A stretch of DNA of 64,000 nucleotides from Nocardioides sp. CER19 (GCF_029846275.1 NZ_JARVWS010000002.1:1302001-1366000); one strand, 5' to 3'; counted from the stretch's first letter, positions 1 through 8,944 are shown. Notes: a model not told the origin generated them from the letters alone. Program-made: numbers and translations.

Positions 1-147
1 CTCGTTGACCTCCCGGTGCGCCAGGCGCATGCCGAAGGTGGTCTCGTAGAAGACGATCGCCTCGTCCAGATCGGCGACGGCGACGCCGACGTGGTCGATC
101 GCGGTGAACAGGTGGTCAGGGATCTCGAGAGAGGTCATGGGGGCCAT
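1..147 (-). CDS. mce: Methylmalonyl-CoA epimerase, N-terminal part (cut by window edge)
   Basis: The reverse strand encodes about 49 residues containing FTAIDHVGVAVADLDEAI and FYETTFGM, the N-terminal beta-alpha-beta unit of the glyoxalase/VOC fold. The His in IDHVGVAV is a metal ligand in this family. The enzyme interconverts (2R)- and (2S)-methylmalonyl-CoA in propionyl-CoA metabolism. Two in-frame ATGs are possible, at 147 and 138, and neither has a clear ribosome binding site. The rest of the gene lies left of the window. It is divergent from the thiolase and close to meaB, which serves the same B12-dependent pathway, so the assignment is firm despite the truncation. Confidence 0.9.
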   Translation of the reverse strand, partial: MAPMTSLEIPDHLFTAIDHVGVAVADLDEAIVFYETTFGMRLAHREVNE

Positions 148-229
148 GGTGGTGTGGCGCCCGGGCGCCGCGACAGAATGTGTGACGAGTGCTACACGAC
201 GCCGGTCGGCCACCCTCTCCCCATCGGAA

Positions 230-243
230 CTACCCGTGGGTAG
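230..243. promoter_or_regulatory. Inverted repeat, possible operator in the mce/thiolase divergent promoter
   Basis: The sequence ctacccgtgggtag has perfect 6-bp arms around a 2-bp centre. It lies about 75 bases before the thiolase ATG and about 80 bases from the epimerase start. A compact, near-perfect palindrome in a divergent promoter is typical of a TetR- or GntR-type operator. No cognate regulator is visible in the window, so the role is inferred. Confidence 0.4.
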
Positions 244-318
244 GTTGGCCGGGTTGACCGAGTTCGTGAACGTCGTACCTGCCGGCAGGGCCGCCCTGCC
301 GTTGAACTGGAGGCTCGC

Positions 319-1509
319 ATGTCCGGAAATGTCATCGTCGCCGGGGCTCGCACCCCGATCGGCCGCCTGAGCGGGGGCCTCAAGGACCTGTCCGCCGCTG
401 ACCTGGGCGGTCACGCGATCAAGGGCGCGCTGGAGAAGGCAGGCATCAGCGGGGACCAGGTCGACTACGTGATCATGGGCCAGGTCATCCAGGCCGGCGC
501 CGGGCAGAACCCGGCCCGCCTCGCCGGGGTCAACGCCGGCATCCCGATGAGCGTCCCCTCGATCACGATCAACAAGGTCTGCCTCTCGGGCCTCAACGCG
601 ATCGCCCTGGCCGACCAGCTGATCCGTGCCGGCGAGTGCGAGGTCGTCGTGGCCGGCGGCATGGAGTCGATGACCAACGCGCCGCACTTCCTGCCGAAGT
701 CGCGCGAGGGCATCAAGTTCGGCGACGTGAAGCTCGTCGACTCGATGGCCTACGACGCCCTCTTCGACCAGTTCACGTCCCAGGCGATGGGCCTGCTCAC
801 CGAGGAGTGCAACGCCGCGGCGCAGAACCTCACCCGCGAGGAGCAGGACGAGTTCGCGGCGCAGTCGCACCAGAAGGCCGCGCTCGCATGGAAGAACGGC
901 GTCTTCGAGGACGAGGTCGTCCCGATCTCGATCCCGCAGCGCAAGGGCGACGCGGTGGTGATCTCCACCGACGAGGGCGTCCGGGGCGACACGACGGTCG
1001 AGTCGCTCGGCAAGCTGCGTCCGGCCTTCAACAAGGAGGGCACGATCACCGCGGGCTCGTCGTCGCAGATCTCCGACGGTGCCGCCGCCGTGGTCGTCAT
1101 GAGCAAGGCGAAGGCCGAGGAGCTCGGCCTGGAGTGGCTCGCCGAGATCGGCGCCCACGGCCAGGTCGCCGGCCCCGACTCGACCCTGCAGCTGCAGCCC
1201 GCGGCCGCGACCGCCCAGGCCTGCGAGAAGGAGGGGATCAGCCCCACCGACCTCGACCTGGTGGAGTTCAACGAGGCCTTCGCGGCCGTCGGCATCTCCT
1301 CGGCCCGCGAGCTCGGTCTCGACGAGGAGAAGGTCAACGTCAACGGCGGCGCGATCGCGCTGGGCCACCCCGTCGGCATGTCCGGCGCGCGGGTGGTGCT
1401 GCACCTCGCCCTCGAGCTCAAGCGGCGCGGTGGCGGCGTGGGCGCGGCGGCGCTCTGCGGCGGCGGCGGCCAGGGCGACGCCCTCATCGTCCGCGTCCCG
1501 ACCAGCTGA
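319..1509 (+). CDS. Acetyl-CoA C-acyltransferase (thiolase)
   Basis: A 396-residue thiolase, the normal length of the family. It catalyses the reversible thiolytic cleavage or condensation of acyl-CoA with CoA or acetyl-CoA. The nucleophilic Cys is C88 in [10 protein letters not shown]. The C-terminal catalytic pair is H350 in [12 protein letters not shown] and C380 in CGGGGQGD, and the NEAFA motif is also present. The ATG follows a GGAGG ribosome binding site at good spacing. meaB starts 8 bases after the stop, so the two are probably one transcript. The sequence does not settle whether it is biosynthetic (acetoacetyl-CoA) or degradative (3-ketoacyl-CoA); the neighbours favour acyl-CoA/propionate catabolism. 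Confidence 0.93.
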   Translation: MSGNVIVAGARTPIGRLSGGLKDLSAADLGGHAIKGALEKAGISGDQVDYVIMGQVIQAGAGQNPARLAGVNAGIPMSVPSITINKVCLSGLNAIALADQLIRAGECEVVVAGGMESMTNAPHFLPKSREGIKFGDVKLVDSMAYDALFDQFTSQAMGLLTEECNAAAQNLTREEQDEFAAQSHQKAALAWKNGVFEDEVVPISIPQRKGDAVVISTDEGVRGDTTVESLGKLRPAFNKEGTITAGSSSQISDGAAAVVVMSKAKAEELGLEWLAEIGAHGQVAGPDSTLQLQPAAATAQACEKEGISPTDLDLVEFNEAFAAVGISSARELGLDEEKVNVNGGAIALGHPVGMSGARVVLHLALELKRRGGGVGAAALCGGGGQGDALIVRVPTS

Positions 1510-1516
1510 GGCGCTC

Positions 1517-2479
1517 TTGCGACGCACCGACCGGGTCTCCGACCTGGTGACGGCCGCCCGGGACGGTTCCCCCCGGGCGGTCGCCCGTCTCATCACCCTC
1601 GTCGAGGAGGCGCCCGCCACCGGCGGGGAGGCACTGCGGGAGGTGATGGCCGCACTGGCGCCGTACGCCGGCCACGCGACGGTCGTCGGCATCACCGGCT
1701 CTCCGGGCGTCGGGAAGTCGACCACCACCAACGCCCTCGTCACCGAGCTGCGCTCCGGAGGCCGGCGCGTCGGCGTGCTCGCGGTCGACCCGTCGTCGCC
1801 GTTCTCCGGCGGGGCACTGCTGGGGGACCGGGTGCGGATGTCGGACCACGCCACCGACAGCGGGGTCTTCATCCGGTCGATGGCCTCGCGGGGACACCTC
1901 GGCGGTCTGGCCTGGACCACCCCGCAGGCGCTGCGGGTGCTCGACGCCGCGGGCTTCGACGTCATCCTCATCGAGACCGTCGGGGTCGGCCAGTCCGAGG
2001 TGGAGATCGCCGCCCTGGCCGACACGACCGTCGTGCTGCTCGCACCGGGCATGGGCGACGGCATCCAGGCCGCCAAGGCGGGCATCCTCGAGATCGGCGA
2101 CCTCTACGTCGTCAACAAGGCCGACCGGGACGGCGCGGACGCCGTCCGGCGCGACCTGCGCGGCATGCTGGCGCTGGCCGATCGCCGGGAGGGCGCGTGG
2201 CGGCCGCCGATCGTGAAGACCGTGGCGCAGTCCGGGACCGGTCTGGCGGACGTCGTCGCCGCCCTCGACCAGCACCACGACTGGCTCGTCGCGACGGGCG
2301 AGCTGCACCGTCGGCGTACACGCAGGGCGCGCGAGGAGATCGAGGCCATCGCGCTCGACGCGCTCCGCGCGCGCTGGGGCGAGGTGGGCACGTCCGAGCA
2401 GCTCGACGAGCTCGCCGCGGCCGTCGCCGCGGGGGAGAGCGACCCCTACGCGGCCGCCGACCGACTTCTCGGGTCCTAG
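1517..2479 (+). CDS. meaB: Methylmalonyl-CoA mutase-associated GTPase MeaB
   Basis: A 320-residue G3E-family P-loop GTPase (MeaB/ArgK). MeaB loads and protects the adenosylcobalamin cofactor of methylmalonyl-CoA mutase. The Walker A motif GSPGVGKS is at residues 61-68, followed by VDPSSPFSGGALLGDR, the Mg-binding VGVGQSE stretch and the base-recognition NKAD motif. I chose the TTG at 1517 because GAGG lies just upstream, overlapping the thiolase stop, and because the protein then begins RRTDRVSDLV as family members do. A longer version starting inside the thiolase gene would add only low-complexity sequence. The mutase genes are not in the window. Confidence 0.9.
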   Translation: MRRTDRVSDLVTAARDGSPRAVARLITLVEEAPATGGEALREVMAALAPYAGHATVVGITGSPGVGKSTTTNALVTELRSGGRRVGVLAVDPSSPFSGGALLGDRVRMSDHATDSGVFIRSMASRGHLGGLAWTTPQALRVLDAAGFDVILIETVGVGQSEVEIAALADTTVVLLAPGMGDGIQAAKAGILEIGDLYVVNKADRDGADAVRRDLRGMLALADRREGAWRPPIVKTVAQSGTGLADVVAALDQHHDWLVATGELHRRRTRRAREEIEAIALDALRARWGEVGTSEQLDELAAAVAAGESDPYAAADRLLGS

Positions 2480-2541
2480 GGCCTAGGTCCTAGGGCGCGC
2501 CTCCGAGGCGGCATCCCCAATTTTTGGTAGGAACGTGCCCC

Positions 2542-2703
2542 ATGAAGAAGGTGGTCATCGCCGTTCTCGTGGTCTTCCTGGGCTTCTGGCTCTTCACCGA
2601 CCCCAACGGCCTCGCGGCGTCGTCCGAGACAGCGGGCAGTGGTGCATGGACAGCCGCCCAGTCGATGTTCCAGGCGGTCATCGACTTCATCGGCGCCTTC
2701 TAG
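2542..2703 (+). CDS. Small secreted or membrane-anchored protein (53 aa), unknown function
   Basis: A 53-residue reading frame with an N-terminal MKK followed by a hydrophobic segment (residues 4-18), then a short polar stretch and an amphipathic C-terminus ending AVIDFIGAF. An AGGA sequence precedes the ATG at a plausible distance, and codon third positions are GC-rich like real genes here. It ends 9 bases before the PH-domain gene, so the two are probably co-transcribed. Just upstream, a small hairpin (cgcctccgaggcg, 2500-2512) and a TTTTT run may weakly terminate meaB. I do not recognise a family. Confidence 0.6.
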   Translation: MKKVVIAVLVVFLGFWLFTDPNGLAASSETAGSGAWTAAQSMFQAVIDFIGAF

Positions 2704-2712
2704 CGGGCACCG

Positions 2713-3222
2713 GTGATCCTGGGCGACCCCGACGTCACGAAGCACCTGCTCCGCGAGGAGGGCGAGGTCATCGTCGACGAGGTCCGCAAGCACTGGGTGG
2801 CCTACCTCCGGCCGATGGTGGAGGCGGTGCTCGCCGTGGTGCTGCTCGTGGCGACGTCGTACGCGCCCGTCGCGGTCGGGTGGCTGCCGTTCAGCCTGGC
2901 CGGCCTCGTGGCCCTGCACGCGGTCTGGCTCACGGCGCGGGCGCGGCGCGACGTCTTCGTGATCACCAACATGCGGGTCTTCCGCGTGCACGGGGTCCTC
3001 ACGACGCAGCTGGCGACCATGCCGCTCTCGCGCATCCTCGACATCACCGTCAGCAAGCCGCTGCACGGCCGGCTGCTCGGATTCGGGCACTTCATCTTCG
3101 AGTCGGCGTCGCAGGGGCAGGGTCTGCGCGACGTCAAGTACGTCGGCCGCCCGGACCAGCGCGACCTCGCGATCCAGCGGGTCGTGCAGCACGCGGGTCT
3201 GCGGGGCCCGCGGACCTGGTGA
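2713..3222 (+). CDS. PH domain-containing membrane protein (bPH2 type)
   Basis: A 169-residue protein with two hydrophobic helices (roughly residues 38-72) followed by a bacterial pleckstrin-homology-like domain. The stretch DVFVITNMRVFRVHGVL followed by MPLSRILDITVSKPL is the hallmark of the YdbS/YdbT (bPH2) family: the 'tNrRl' strand and the 'ipl.ri.dv' strand. The domain should lie on the cytoplasmic face. The family's function is unknown beyond membrane association. The start is a GTG, and the gene follows the 53-residue small protein closely. Confidence 0.8.
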   Translation: MILGDPDVTKHLLREEGEVIVDEVRKHWVAYLRPMVEAVLAVVLLVATSYAPVAVGWLPFSLAGLVALHAVWLTARARRDVFVITNMRVFRVHGVLTTQLATMPLSRILDITVSKPLHGRLLGFGHFIFESASQGQGLRDVKYVGRPDQRDLAIQRVVQHAGLRGPRTW

Positions 3223-3252
3223 CGCGGCGGAATACGGCCGCGCCTGTCACCC

Positions 3253-3258
3253 TAGGAT
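3253..3258 (+). promoter_or_regulatory. -10 box of a leaderless transcript (thioredoxin-TPR gene)
   Basis: TAGGAT lies 7 bases before the ATG at 3266, so transcription should start at or next to the A of the ATG. There is no Shine-Dalgarno sequence. This is the usual architecture of actinobacterial leaderless genes. Confidence 0.55.
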
Positions 3259-3265
3259 TGGCGCC

Positions 3266-4204
3266 ATGACGCAGCAGCCGTTCTCCCGTCCCGGTGCGAT
3301 CGACCTGTCCGGCCTCTCCCGGTCCGCCGACCCGGCCGCGCCCTCCGGTGCGCCCTCCTCCTCGGCCGCCACGGGCTCCTACACCGTGGACGTCGACGAG
3401 CAGTCCTTCCAGACGATCCTCGAGTCCTCGATGACCGCGCCGGTCGTGCTCGTCTTCTACTCGCCCACCCGGTCGCCGGAGAGCGCCACGCTGGCGCAGG
3501 ACGTCAGCACGATCGTCGAGGACTACGACGGCCGGTTCCTCGCGGGCCTGGTCGACATCGACGCCCACCCGCAGATCGCGCAGGCGATGCAGATCGCGCA
3601 GGTGCCGCTCATGTACGTCATCCTCGACGGGCGGCCCGCGACGCAGCCGATCCCGGGCGCGCCGCCGATCGACGAGCTGCGCGCCTTCTTCCAGCAGCTC
3701 GGCCAGCAGCTGACCGTCCAGGGGATCTCCGGGCGGCACCAGCCGCGTCGCCCTGCCGGCCTGCCCGAGGAGGAGGACGGCGCTCCGGCGCTCGACCCCC
3801 GCTACGCGCCGGCCCAGGAGGCGCTCGAGGCGGGCGACATCGACGCCGCGGTCGCCGAGTACCAGAAGCTCGTCGACGCCAACCCGGCCGACGCCGAGGC
3901 CGCGGCCGGTCTGGCCATGGCCAAGGTCCTGCAGCGCACCCAGGGGGTCGACCTCAATGCGGCACGCGCGGCCGCGGCGGCGAGCCCTGACGACGTCGCC
4001 GCCCAGATCATGGTCGCCGACCTCGACCTCCTCGGCGGGCACGTCGAGGACGCCTTCGCCCGGCTGGTCGAGCTCGTCCGGCGCGCGGCGGGCGACGATC
4101 GCAACGCCGCCCGCGAGCACCTCATCGGGCTCTTCGCGGCCGTCGGCAACGACGACCCGCGGGTGCTGAAGGGTCGGCAGGCCCTCGCCTCGGCGCTGTT
4201 CTGA
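3266..4204 (+). CDS. Thioredoxin-fold plus TPR protein (YbbN/CnoX-like co-chaperone)
   Basis: A 312-residue protein: a disordered Ser/Ala-rich N-terminus (1-35), a thioredoxin-fold domain (about 36-150) and a TPR-like helical domain (about 170-310) with repeats such as ALEAGDIDAAVAEYQKLVDA. The active-site position reads VFYSPTRSPESATL, so the thioredoxin CxxC is absent (SPTRS). It is therefore not a disulfide reductase and resembles YbbN/CnoX, which holds folding intermediates for the chaperones. The ATG at 3266 is supported by a leaderless -10 box. The gene stands alone between the PH-domain gene and a convergent small gene. Confidence 0.85.
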   Translation: MTQQPFSRPGAIDLSGLSRSADPAAPSGAPSSSAATGSYTVDVDEQSFQTILESSMTAPVVLVFYSPTRSPESATLAQDVSTIVEDYDGRFLAGLVDIDAHPQIAQAMQIAQVPLMYVILDGRPATQPIPGAPPIDELRAFFQQLGQQLTVQGISGRHQPRRPAGLPEEEDGAPALDPRYAPAQEALEAGDIDAAVAEYQKLVDANPADAEAAAGLAMAKVLQRTQGVDLNAARAAAAASPDDVAAQIMVADLDLLGGHVEDAFARLVELVRRAAGDDRNAAREHLIGLFAAVGNDDPRVLKGRQALASALF

Positions 4205-4242
4205 CGCTCGTCCGACCCGGTTTCTGACCGGGGCCCGACGCC

Positions 4243-4476
4243 TCAGGCGCTGGCGACGCCGGAACCCGGCTCGCCGGGGAGCCCGTCCGCCAGCGCCTCG
4301 AGCAGGCCGTGCACCTGGTCGGGCGCGAGCCGGACGGTCGCCGTGCAGACGTTGCCCTTCCACACGCTCAGCACCAGGACGCCGGCCTCGGCGTGCCAGG
4401 TGGCCCTGAGCGCGCGGCCGTCGCCGCGCGTGTCACCGAGGACGACGCGCGCGCTCCGGGGCTGCGGCGACGGCAT
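4243..4476 (-). CDS. Conserved-looking small protein (77 aa), unknown function
   Basis: A 77-residue cytosolic protein with the pattern ARVVLGDTRGDGRALRATWH, then VLVLSVWKGNVCTATVRL and a C-terminal helix DQVHGLLEALADGL. This looks like a small all-beta fold ending in a helix, with strongly GC-biased third codon positions. I do not recognise a named family. The start is uncertain: the ATG at 4476 has GGGGG very close to it, and an in-frame GTG 15 bases upstream has AGG at a better distance. It lies 42 bases downstream of putA on the same strand and may be co-transcribed with it. Confidence 0.6.
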   Translation of the reverse strand: MPSPQPRSARVVLGDTRGDGRALRATWHAEAGVLVLSVWKGNVCTATVRLAPDQVHGLLEALADGLPGEPGSGVASA

Positions 4477-4517
4477 GCCCCCATGGTGCACCCGAGACCT
4501 GAGCGTCACCAGGGCCC

Positions 4518-7500
4518 TCAGGCGTCGAGCGGCAGCACCTCGTCGGGGAGCGCGGTCGGGTTTCCGAACCGGTGGGCGGTGATGCTGACCGCCTGCTCGC
4601 GCAGGAACGGCAGCATCTCGAGCCGGCCGGACTCGGTGACCGGGTGGGCGTGGATCGCGACGTCGGGGCGGCCACCCGTGGCGGCGTACGTCGCGGCGGC
4701 GTCCCCGCCGACGAGACGGACCCGCGCGTCGTGCAGACCCGCGAGCCGCTGGCGCCATGCGGCCGCGTCCTCCACCGTGACCGGCGCGCCCGCTGCAGCG
4801 AGCGCGTCGGCGACCGCTCGGTCGAGAGGCCGAGCCGTCGAGACGATCGGCCGGGAGCCGGCGGTGAGTCCGGCCCCGACGACGCGCAGCAGGGTGCTGA
4901 CCAGGCCAGACTCGAACCGAACGGTCACCGGCACGGGCAGGTAGCGCAGCGCGTTGCGCTCGGCCGAGACCTGGGAGACGTCGCGCGTGGCGGCGTACTC
5001 CTGCGCCCAGACGGCGGCGTCGCTGCGGAACGAGCGCTCGAGCCGGTCGCAGCCCTCGAGCCCGGCCCGCCGCGCGGCTTCGAGCAGCCGCCCGGAGGTC
5101 GCGAGCGGTGCCGCCGTCGAGGTGGCGAAGGTGCTGCTCCAGTCCGTGAGGCCGAAGAGGTAGTTGGGCCCACCGGCCTTGGTGCCGGTGCCGACCGCCG
5201 ACCGCTTCCAGCCGCCGAACGGCTGACGCCGCACGATCGCGCCGGTGATGCCGCGGTTGACGTAGACGTTGCCGGCCTCGACCCCGTCCAGCCACGTGCG
5301 CACCTCGGCGGGATCGAGGGAGTGAAGACCGGCGGTGAGGCCGAACGCGACCTGGTTCTGGAGTGCGACCGCCTCGTCGAGGGTGGCCGCCGTCATCACG
5401 CTCAGCACCGGCCCGAAGAACTCGGTGAGGTGCGAGCGGCTGCCGGGACGGACGCCCTCCTTGACGCCGGGCGACCACAGCCGGCCGGTGTCGTCGAGCC
5501 GACGCGGCTCGACCAGCCAGCGCTCGCCCGGGTCGAGCCGGGTCAGCGCGTCGAGCAGCTTGCCGGACGCCGGCTCGATGAGCGGGCCGACCTGGGCCGA
5601 GGGGTCGTGCGGGTAGCCGACGTGCAGGGAGCGCACGGCGTCGAGCAGCTGGTGGCGGAAGCGCCTCGACGTCGCCACCGAGCCCACGAGGATGACCAGC
5701 GACGCTGCCGAGCACTTCTGCCCGGCGTGGCCGAAGGCCGACTGCGCGACGTCGCGGGCGGCCAGGTCGAGGTCGGCGCTGGGCGTGACCACGATGGCGT
5801 TCTTGCCGCTCGTCTCGGCGAGGAGCGGCAGGTCCTGCCGGAAGGTCCGGAAGAGCTCGGCGGTCTCGAAGGCGCCGGTCAGGATGACGCGGCCCACGCG
5901 CGGGTCGGCGAGCAGGCTGCGGCCCAGGTCGCCCTCGTCGATCGTCGCGAACGCGAGGACGTCGACCGGTACGCCGGCCTCCCAGAGCGCCTCGGCCAGC
6001 ACCGCGCCGCAGCGCTCGGCCTGGGGAGCGGGCTTGAGGATCACGGCGGATCCGGCGGCCAGCGCGGCGAGGGTCGAGCCCGCGGGGATGGCGACGGGGA
6101 AGTTCCACGGCGGTGTGACGACGGTGAGGTCGACCGGCTCGGGCACGGCGCCGTCGACCTCGTCGAGCTGCTCGGCGAGGTGCGCGTAGTAGTTGGCGAA
6201 GTCGATCGCCTCGGAGACCTCGGGATCGGCCTGGTCGATGGTCTTGCCGCACTCGGCGGCCATGACCTCGATGAGCTCGGCGCGGCGGGTCTCGAGGGAG
6301 ACCGCCGCACGGCGCAGCACCTCGGCGCGGCCCTTGCCGCCGAGCGCCGCCCAGCGCGCGCCCGACCCAGCGGTCGTCGCGACGACGCGCTCCAGGGCGT
6401 CGGCGGTGGTGACGCGGCTGCGCTCCACCCGGTCGGCGCCGACCGTGGTGCCCGACACGCGGGCCAGGATCTGCGCGCTCCACGCGAGGTTGGCCGGCAC
6501 CGCGGGGTCGGTGTCGGGGACGTTGTGGAAGGCCGTCATGACGGCGGCTTCGACGGGCGCGGTCCGGTCCTGGGTGCGGTGAGGCTCCGGCACCGTGCGG
6601 TCGAGCGCTCGCAGGCTGGCCTCGAAGCGGCTCCGCTCGCGTTCGAACAGCGCGCGGTCGTCGTGGAGGTGGAACACCGCGGACATGAAGTTCTCACGGC
6701 TGGCCCCCTCCTCGAGCCGGCGGATCAGGTAGGCGATCGCGACGTCGAACTCGCTGGACCTGACGATGGGCGTGTAGAGCAGGAGCTCGCCGACGTCGCG
6801 CTTGACCGCCTCGGCCTGGCTCTGCGCCATGCCCAGCAGCATCTCGAAGTCCACGCTGTCGCGGACGCCGCGGCGCCCGGCGAGCAGCCAGGCGAAGGCG
6901 ATGTCGAAGAGGTTGTGGCCGGCGACACCGAGCCGCACGTTGTGGACGCGGTCGGGGTGCAGGGCGTAGTCGAGCACCCGCTTGTAGTTGGTGTCGCTGT
7001 CCTGCTTGGTGTGCCAGGTCGCGAGCGGCCAGTCGCGCAGCGACGCCTCGACCTGCTCCATCGGCAGGTTGGCGCCCTTCACGAGCCGGACCTTGACCCC
7101 GGCTCCGCCGCGGCGCCGGCGGTCGGCCGCCCACTCCTGCAGGCTCATCATCGACGCGAGGGCGTCGGGCAGGTAGGCCTGCAGCACGAGGCCGGCCTCC
7201 AGACCCAGGAACTCGGGCTCGTCGAGCAGACGGGTGAAGACCGCGACCGTGAGCGCCAGGTCGCGGTACTCCTCCATGTCGAGGTTGATGAACGTCCCGC
7301 TGGCGGCGGCGCGCTGGTAGAGCGGGCGGAGGGAGTCGACGATGCCCTCGACGGCCGCATCGAACGCCCAGGGGGAGTGGGGCGCGACGGTCGCCGAGAC
7401 CTTGATGGAGACGTAGTCGACGTCCGGGCGGTCGAGCAGCGCGACGGTGCCCTGAAGCCGCCGCGTGGCCTCGGCCCGTCCGAGCACCGCCTCGCCGAGC

Positions 7501-7958
7501 AGGTTGAGGTTGAGCCGGTTCCGTCCGGCCCGCAGGCGCTCGATCGACCGCCCGAGCCGGCGCGGCTCGGCGTCGATGAGCAGGTGCCCGACCATGCGTC
7601 GCAGCGCGGCCTGGGCCGCCGGGATGACGATCCCGGGCGCCACCCGGCCGAGTGCGCCGCCGGCGCGCACGGCGAGGCGCAGGTGCAGGGGGAGGAAGCG
7701 CGGGACGTCGGCCGCGAGCGCGGCCAGGTTGCGCGCGGCGACGCGCTTGTCCTCGGGCCGGATCACGCCGTCGATGAACCCGACGGTGAACGGCAGACCG
7801 GCGGGGTCGTCGAGTACGTCGGCCAGCCGGCTGGCGGCCTTGTCGGGCGCGATCCCGGCGGAGACGTCGAGCCAGCGGCGGACGGTCTTCTCGACGTCGG
7901 GGAGGAGATCGATGAGGTCGGCGACGCCAGCCGGGTCGTCGTACGTCGAGGTGGGCAT
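4518..7958 (-). CDS. putA: Bifunctional proline dehydrogenase / L-glutamate gamma-semialdehyde dehydrogenase
   Basis: A 1146-residue fused enzyme that oxidises proline to glutamate in two steps. The N-terminal half (about 60-470) is the FAD-dependent PRODH barrel, with KVSATVAPHSPW, FINLDMEEYRD, VRLVKGANLPME, and the substrate/FAD strand PIVRSSEFDVAIAYLIRRLEEG. The C-terminal half (about 530-1000) is an NAD(P)-dependent aldehyde dehydrogenase with VTPPWNFPVAIPAG, LTGAFETAELF, the general-base motif LLAETSGKNA and the catalytic Cys in HAGQKCSAASL. There is no N-terminal DNA-binding domain, unlike enterobacterial PutA. The ATG at 7958 follows GGGAGG 2 bases away; longer versions extend into the divergent LysR gene. 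The LysR regulator is the likely controller. Confidence 0.95.
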   Translation of the reverse strand: MPTSTYDDPAGVADLIDLLPDVEKTVRRWLDVSAGIAPDKAASRLADVLDDPAGLPFTVGFIDGVIRPEDKRVAARNLAALAADVPRFLPLHLRLAVRAGGALGRVAPGIVIPAAQAALRRMVGHLLIDAEPRRLGRSIERLRAGRNRLNLNLLGEAVLGRAEATRRLQGTVALLDRPDVDYVSIKVSATVAPHSPWAFDAAVEGIVDSLRPLYQRAAASGTFINLDMEEYRDLALTVAVFTRLLDEPEFLGLEAGLVLQAYLPDALASMMSLQEWAADRRRRGGAGVKVRLVKGANLPMEQVEASLRDWPLATWHTKQDSDTNYKRVLDYALHPDRVHNVRLGVAGHNLFDIAFAWLLAGRRGVRDSVDFEMLLGMAQSQAEAVKRDVGELLLYTPIVRSSEFDVAIAYLIRRLEEGASRENFMSAVFHLHDDRALFERERSRFEASLRALDRTVPEPHRTQDRTAPVEAAVMTAFHNVPDTDPAVPANLAWSAQILARVSGTTVGADRVERSRVTTADALERVVATTAGSGARWAALGGKGRAEVLRRAAVSLETRRAELIEVMAAECGKTIDQADPEVSEAIDFANYYAHLAEQLDEVDGAVPEPVDLTVVTPPWNFPVAIPAGSTLAALAAGSAVILKPAPQAERCGAVLAEALWEAGVPVDVLAFATIDEGDLGRSLLADPRVGRVILTGAFETAELFRTFRQDLPLLAETSGKNAIVVTPSADLDLAARDVAQSAFGHAGQKCSAASLVILVGSVATSRRFRHQLLDAVRSLHVGYPHDPSAQVGPLIEPASGKLLDALTRLDPGERWLVEPRRLDDTGRLWSPGVKEGVRPGSRSHLTEFFGPVLSVMTAATLDEAVALQNQVAFGLTAGLHSLDPAEVRTWLDGVEAGNVYVNRGITGAIVRRQPFGGWKRSAVGTGTKAGGPNYLFGLTDWSSTFATSTAAPLATSGRLLEAARRAGLEGCDRLERSFRSDAAVWAQEYAATRDVSQVSAERNALRYLPVPVTVRFESGLVSTLLRVVGAGLTAGSRPIVSTARPLDRAVADALAAAGAPVTVEDAAAWRQRLAGLHDARVRLVGGDAAATYAATGGRPDVAIHAHPVTESGRLEMLPFLREQAVSITAHRFGNPTALPDEVLPLDA

Positions 7959-8019
7959 ACCTCCCAGTTTCCGTCCTCGCGATCGTTCACGAAAAGCGCT
8001 GTTTTCTGACTCGTACGCG

Positions 8020-8025
8020 TAAGAT
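8020..8025 (+). promoter_or_regulatory. Putative -10 box of the LysR gene in the putA/LysR divergent promoter
   Basis: TAAGAT lies 26 bases before the GTG of the LysR gene, in the AT-richest stretch of the 93-bp intergenic region between putA and the regulator. The partial palindrome cgtacg overlaps it. Self-repression and putA control from the same site would fit LysR practice but are not shown. Confidence 0.4.
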
Positions 8026-8051
8026 CTGCCGACGAATCGAGGGGGGTTCTC

Positions 8052-8942
8052 GTGCTCGACGTACGGCGGCTGCGATTGCTCCGCGAGGTGCACGTCCGCG
8101 GCACCATCGCGGCGGTCGCCGCGGCCATCCACCAGAGCCCCTCGTCGGTGTCCCAACAGCTCAGCCAGCTCGAGCGGGAAGTGGGCGTCGAGCTGTTGCG
8201 GAAGGTCGGCCGGCGGGTCCAGCTGACCTCGGAGGCGGAGCTGCTGGTCGCTCACGCGGAGGCGGTGCTCGAGCGGCTCGAGCTGGCCGAGTCGGACCTG
8301 CTGGCGGCGGCCGACGAGGCGGCCGGGACGGTCCGGATGGGCATCTTCCAGTCGGCGGCGCTCGCGCTCCTGCCGACGACGCTGCGGCTGGTCCACGAGC
8401 GGGCCCCGCGGGTGCGGATCGTGGTGACGCAACGTGAGCCGGAGACGGCGCTGCACGAGACTTTCGCGCGCGACTTCGACCTGGTCGTCGCCGAGCAGTA
8501 CCCGGGCCACGCCGCCCCCTGGCACCCCCAGCTCGACCGGCAGTCGCTCACGCAGGACGCCATCAGGCTCGCGACCGCGACCACCGCCACGGTCGCCTCG
8601 CTGCGAAACGCGGCGAGGCTGCCCTGGGTGATGGAGCCGCACGGTGCGGCGTCCCGACACTTCGCCGAGCAGCTGTGCCGGCGGGCCGGCTTCGAGCCGG
8701 ACGTGCAGTTCGAGACCGCCGACCTGCAGGCGCACGTCGCGCTCGTCTCGTCGGGAAACGCGGTGGCGCTGCTGCCGGACCTGCTCTGGCGTGGAGGTAC
8801 GCCGCCGGTGCGGCTGGTGGACCTCGCCGAGGCGCCCGTCCGGACGGTGTTCACCGCCTCGCCGGAGTCGCTCGCCTCGCGGCCCGCGGTGCGGACGGTC
8901 CGAGCTGCCCTGCTCGACGCCGTGGGGTCGATGCAGGGCTGA
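8052..8942 (+). CDS. LysR-family transcriptional regulator, divergent from putA
   Basis: A 296-residue LysR-type regulator. Residues 1-60 form the winged helix-turn-helix (LDVRRLRLLREVHVRGTIAA, then SPSSVSQQLSQLEREVGVEL), with the PBP2-type effector domain from about residue 90. LysR proteins usually control the divergent neighbour, so proline catabolism through putA is the natural target. The GTG at 8052 follows GAGGGGGG. Several actinobacterial relatives respond to amino acids, but the ligand cannot be read from the sequence. Confidence 0.9.
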   Translation: MLDVRRLRLLREVHVRGTIAAVAAAIHQSPSSVSQQLSQLEREVGVELLRKVGRRVQLTSEAELLVAHAEAVLERLELAESDLLAAADEAAGTVRMGIFQSAALALLPTTLRLVHERAPRVRIVVTQREPETALHETFARDFDLVVAEQYPGHAAPWHPQLDRQSLTQDAIRLATATTATVASLRNAARLPWVMEPHGAASRHFAEQLCRRAGFEPDVQFETADLQAHVALVSSGNAVALLPDLLWRGGTPPVRLVDLAEAPVRTVFTASPESLASRPAVRTVRAALLDAVGSMQG

Positions 8943-8944
8943 GC

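Noticed and set aside
4572..8009. Very long open frame antisense to putA
   Set aside because: It mirrors putA codon by codon, has a random composition of Arg, Gly and Val, lacks any recognisable domain, and arises from GC-rich third positions.
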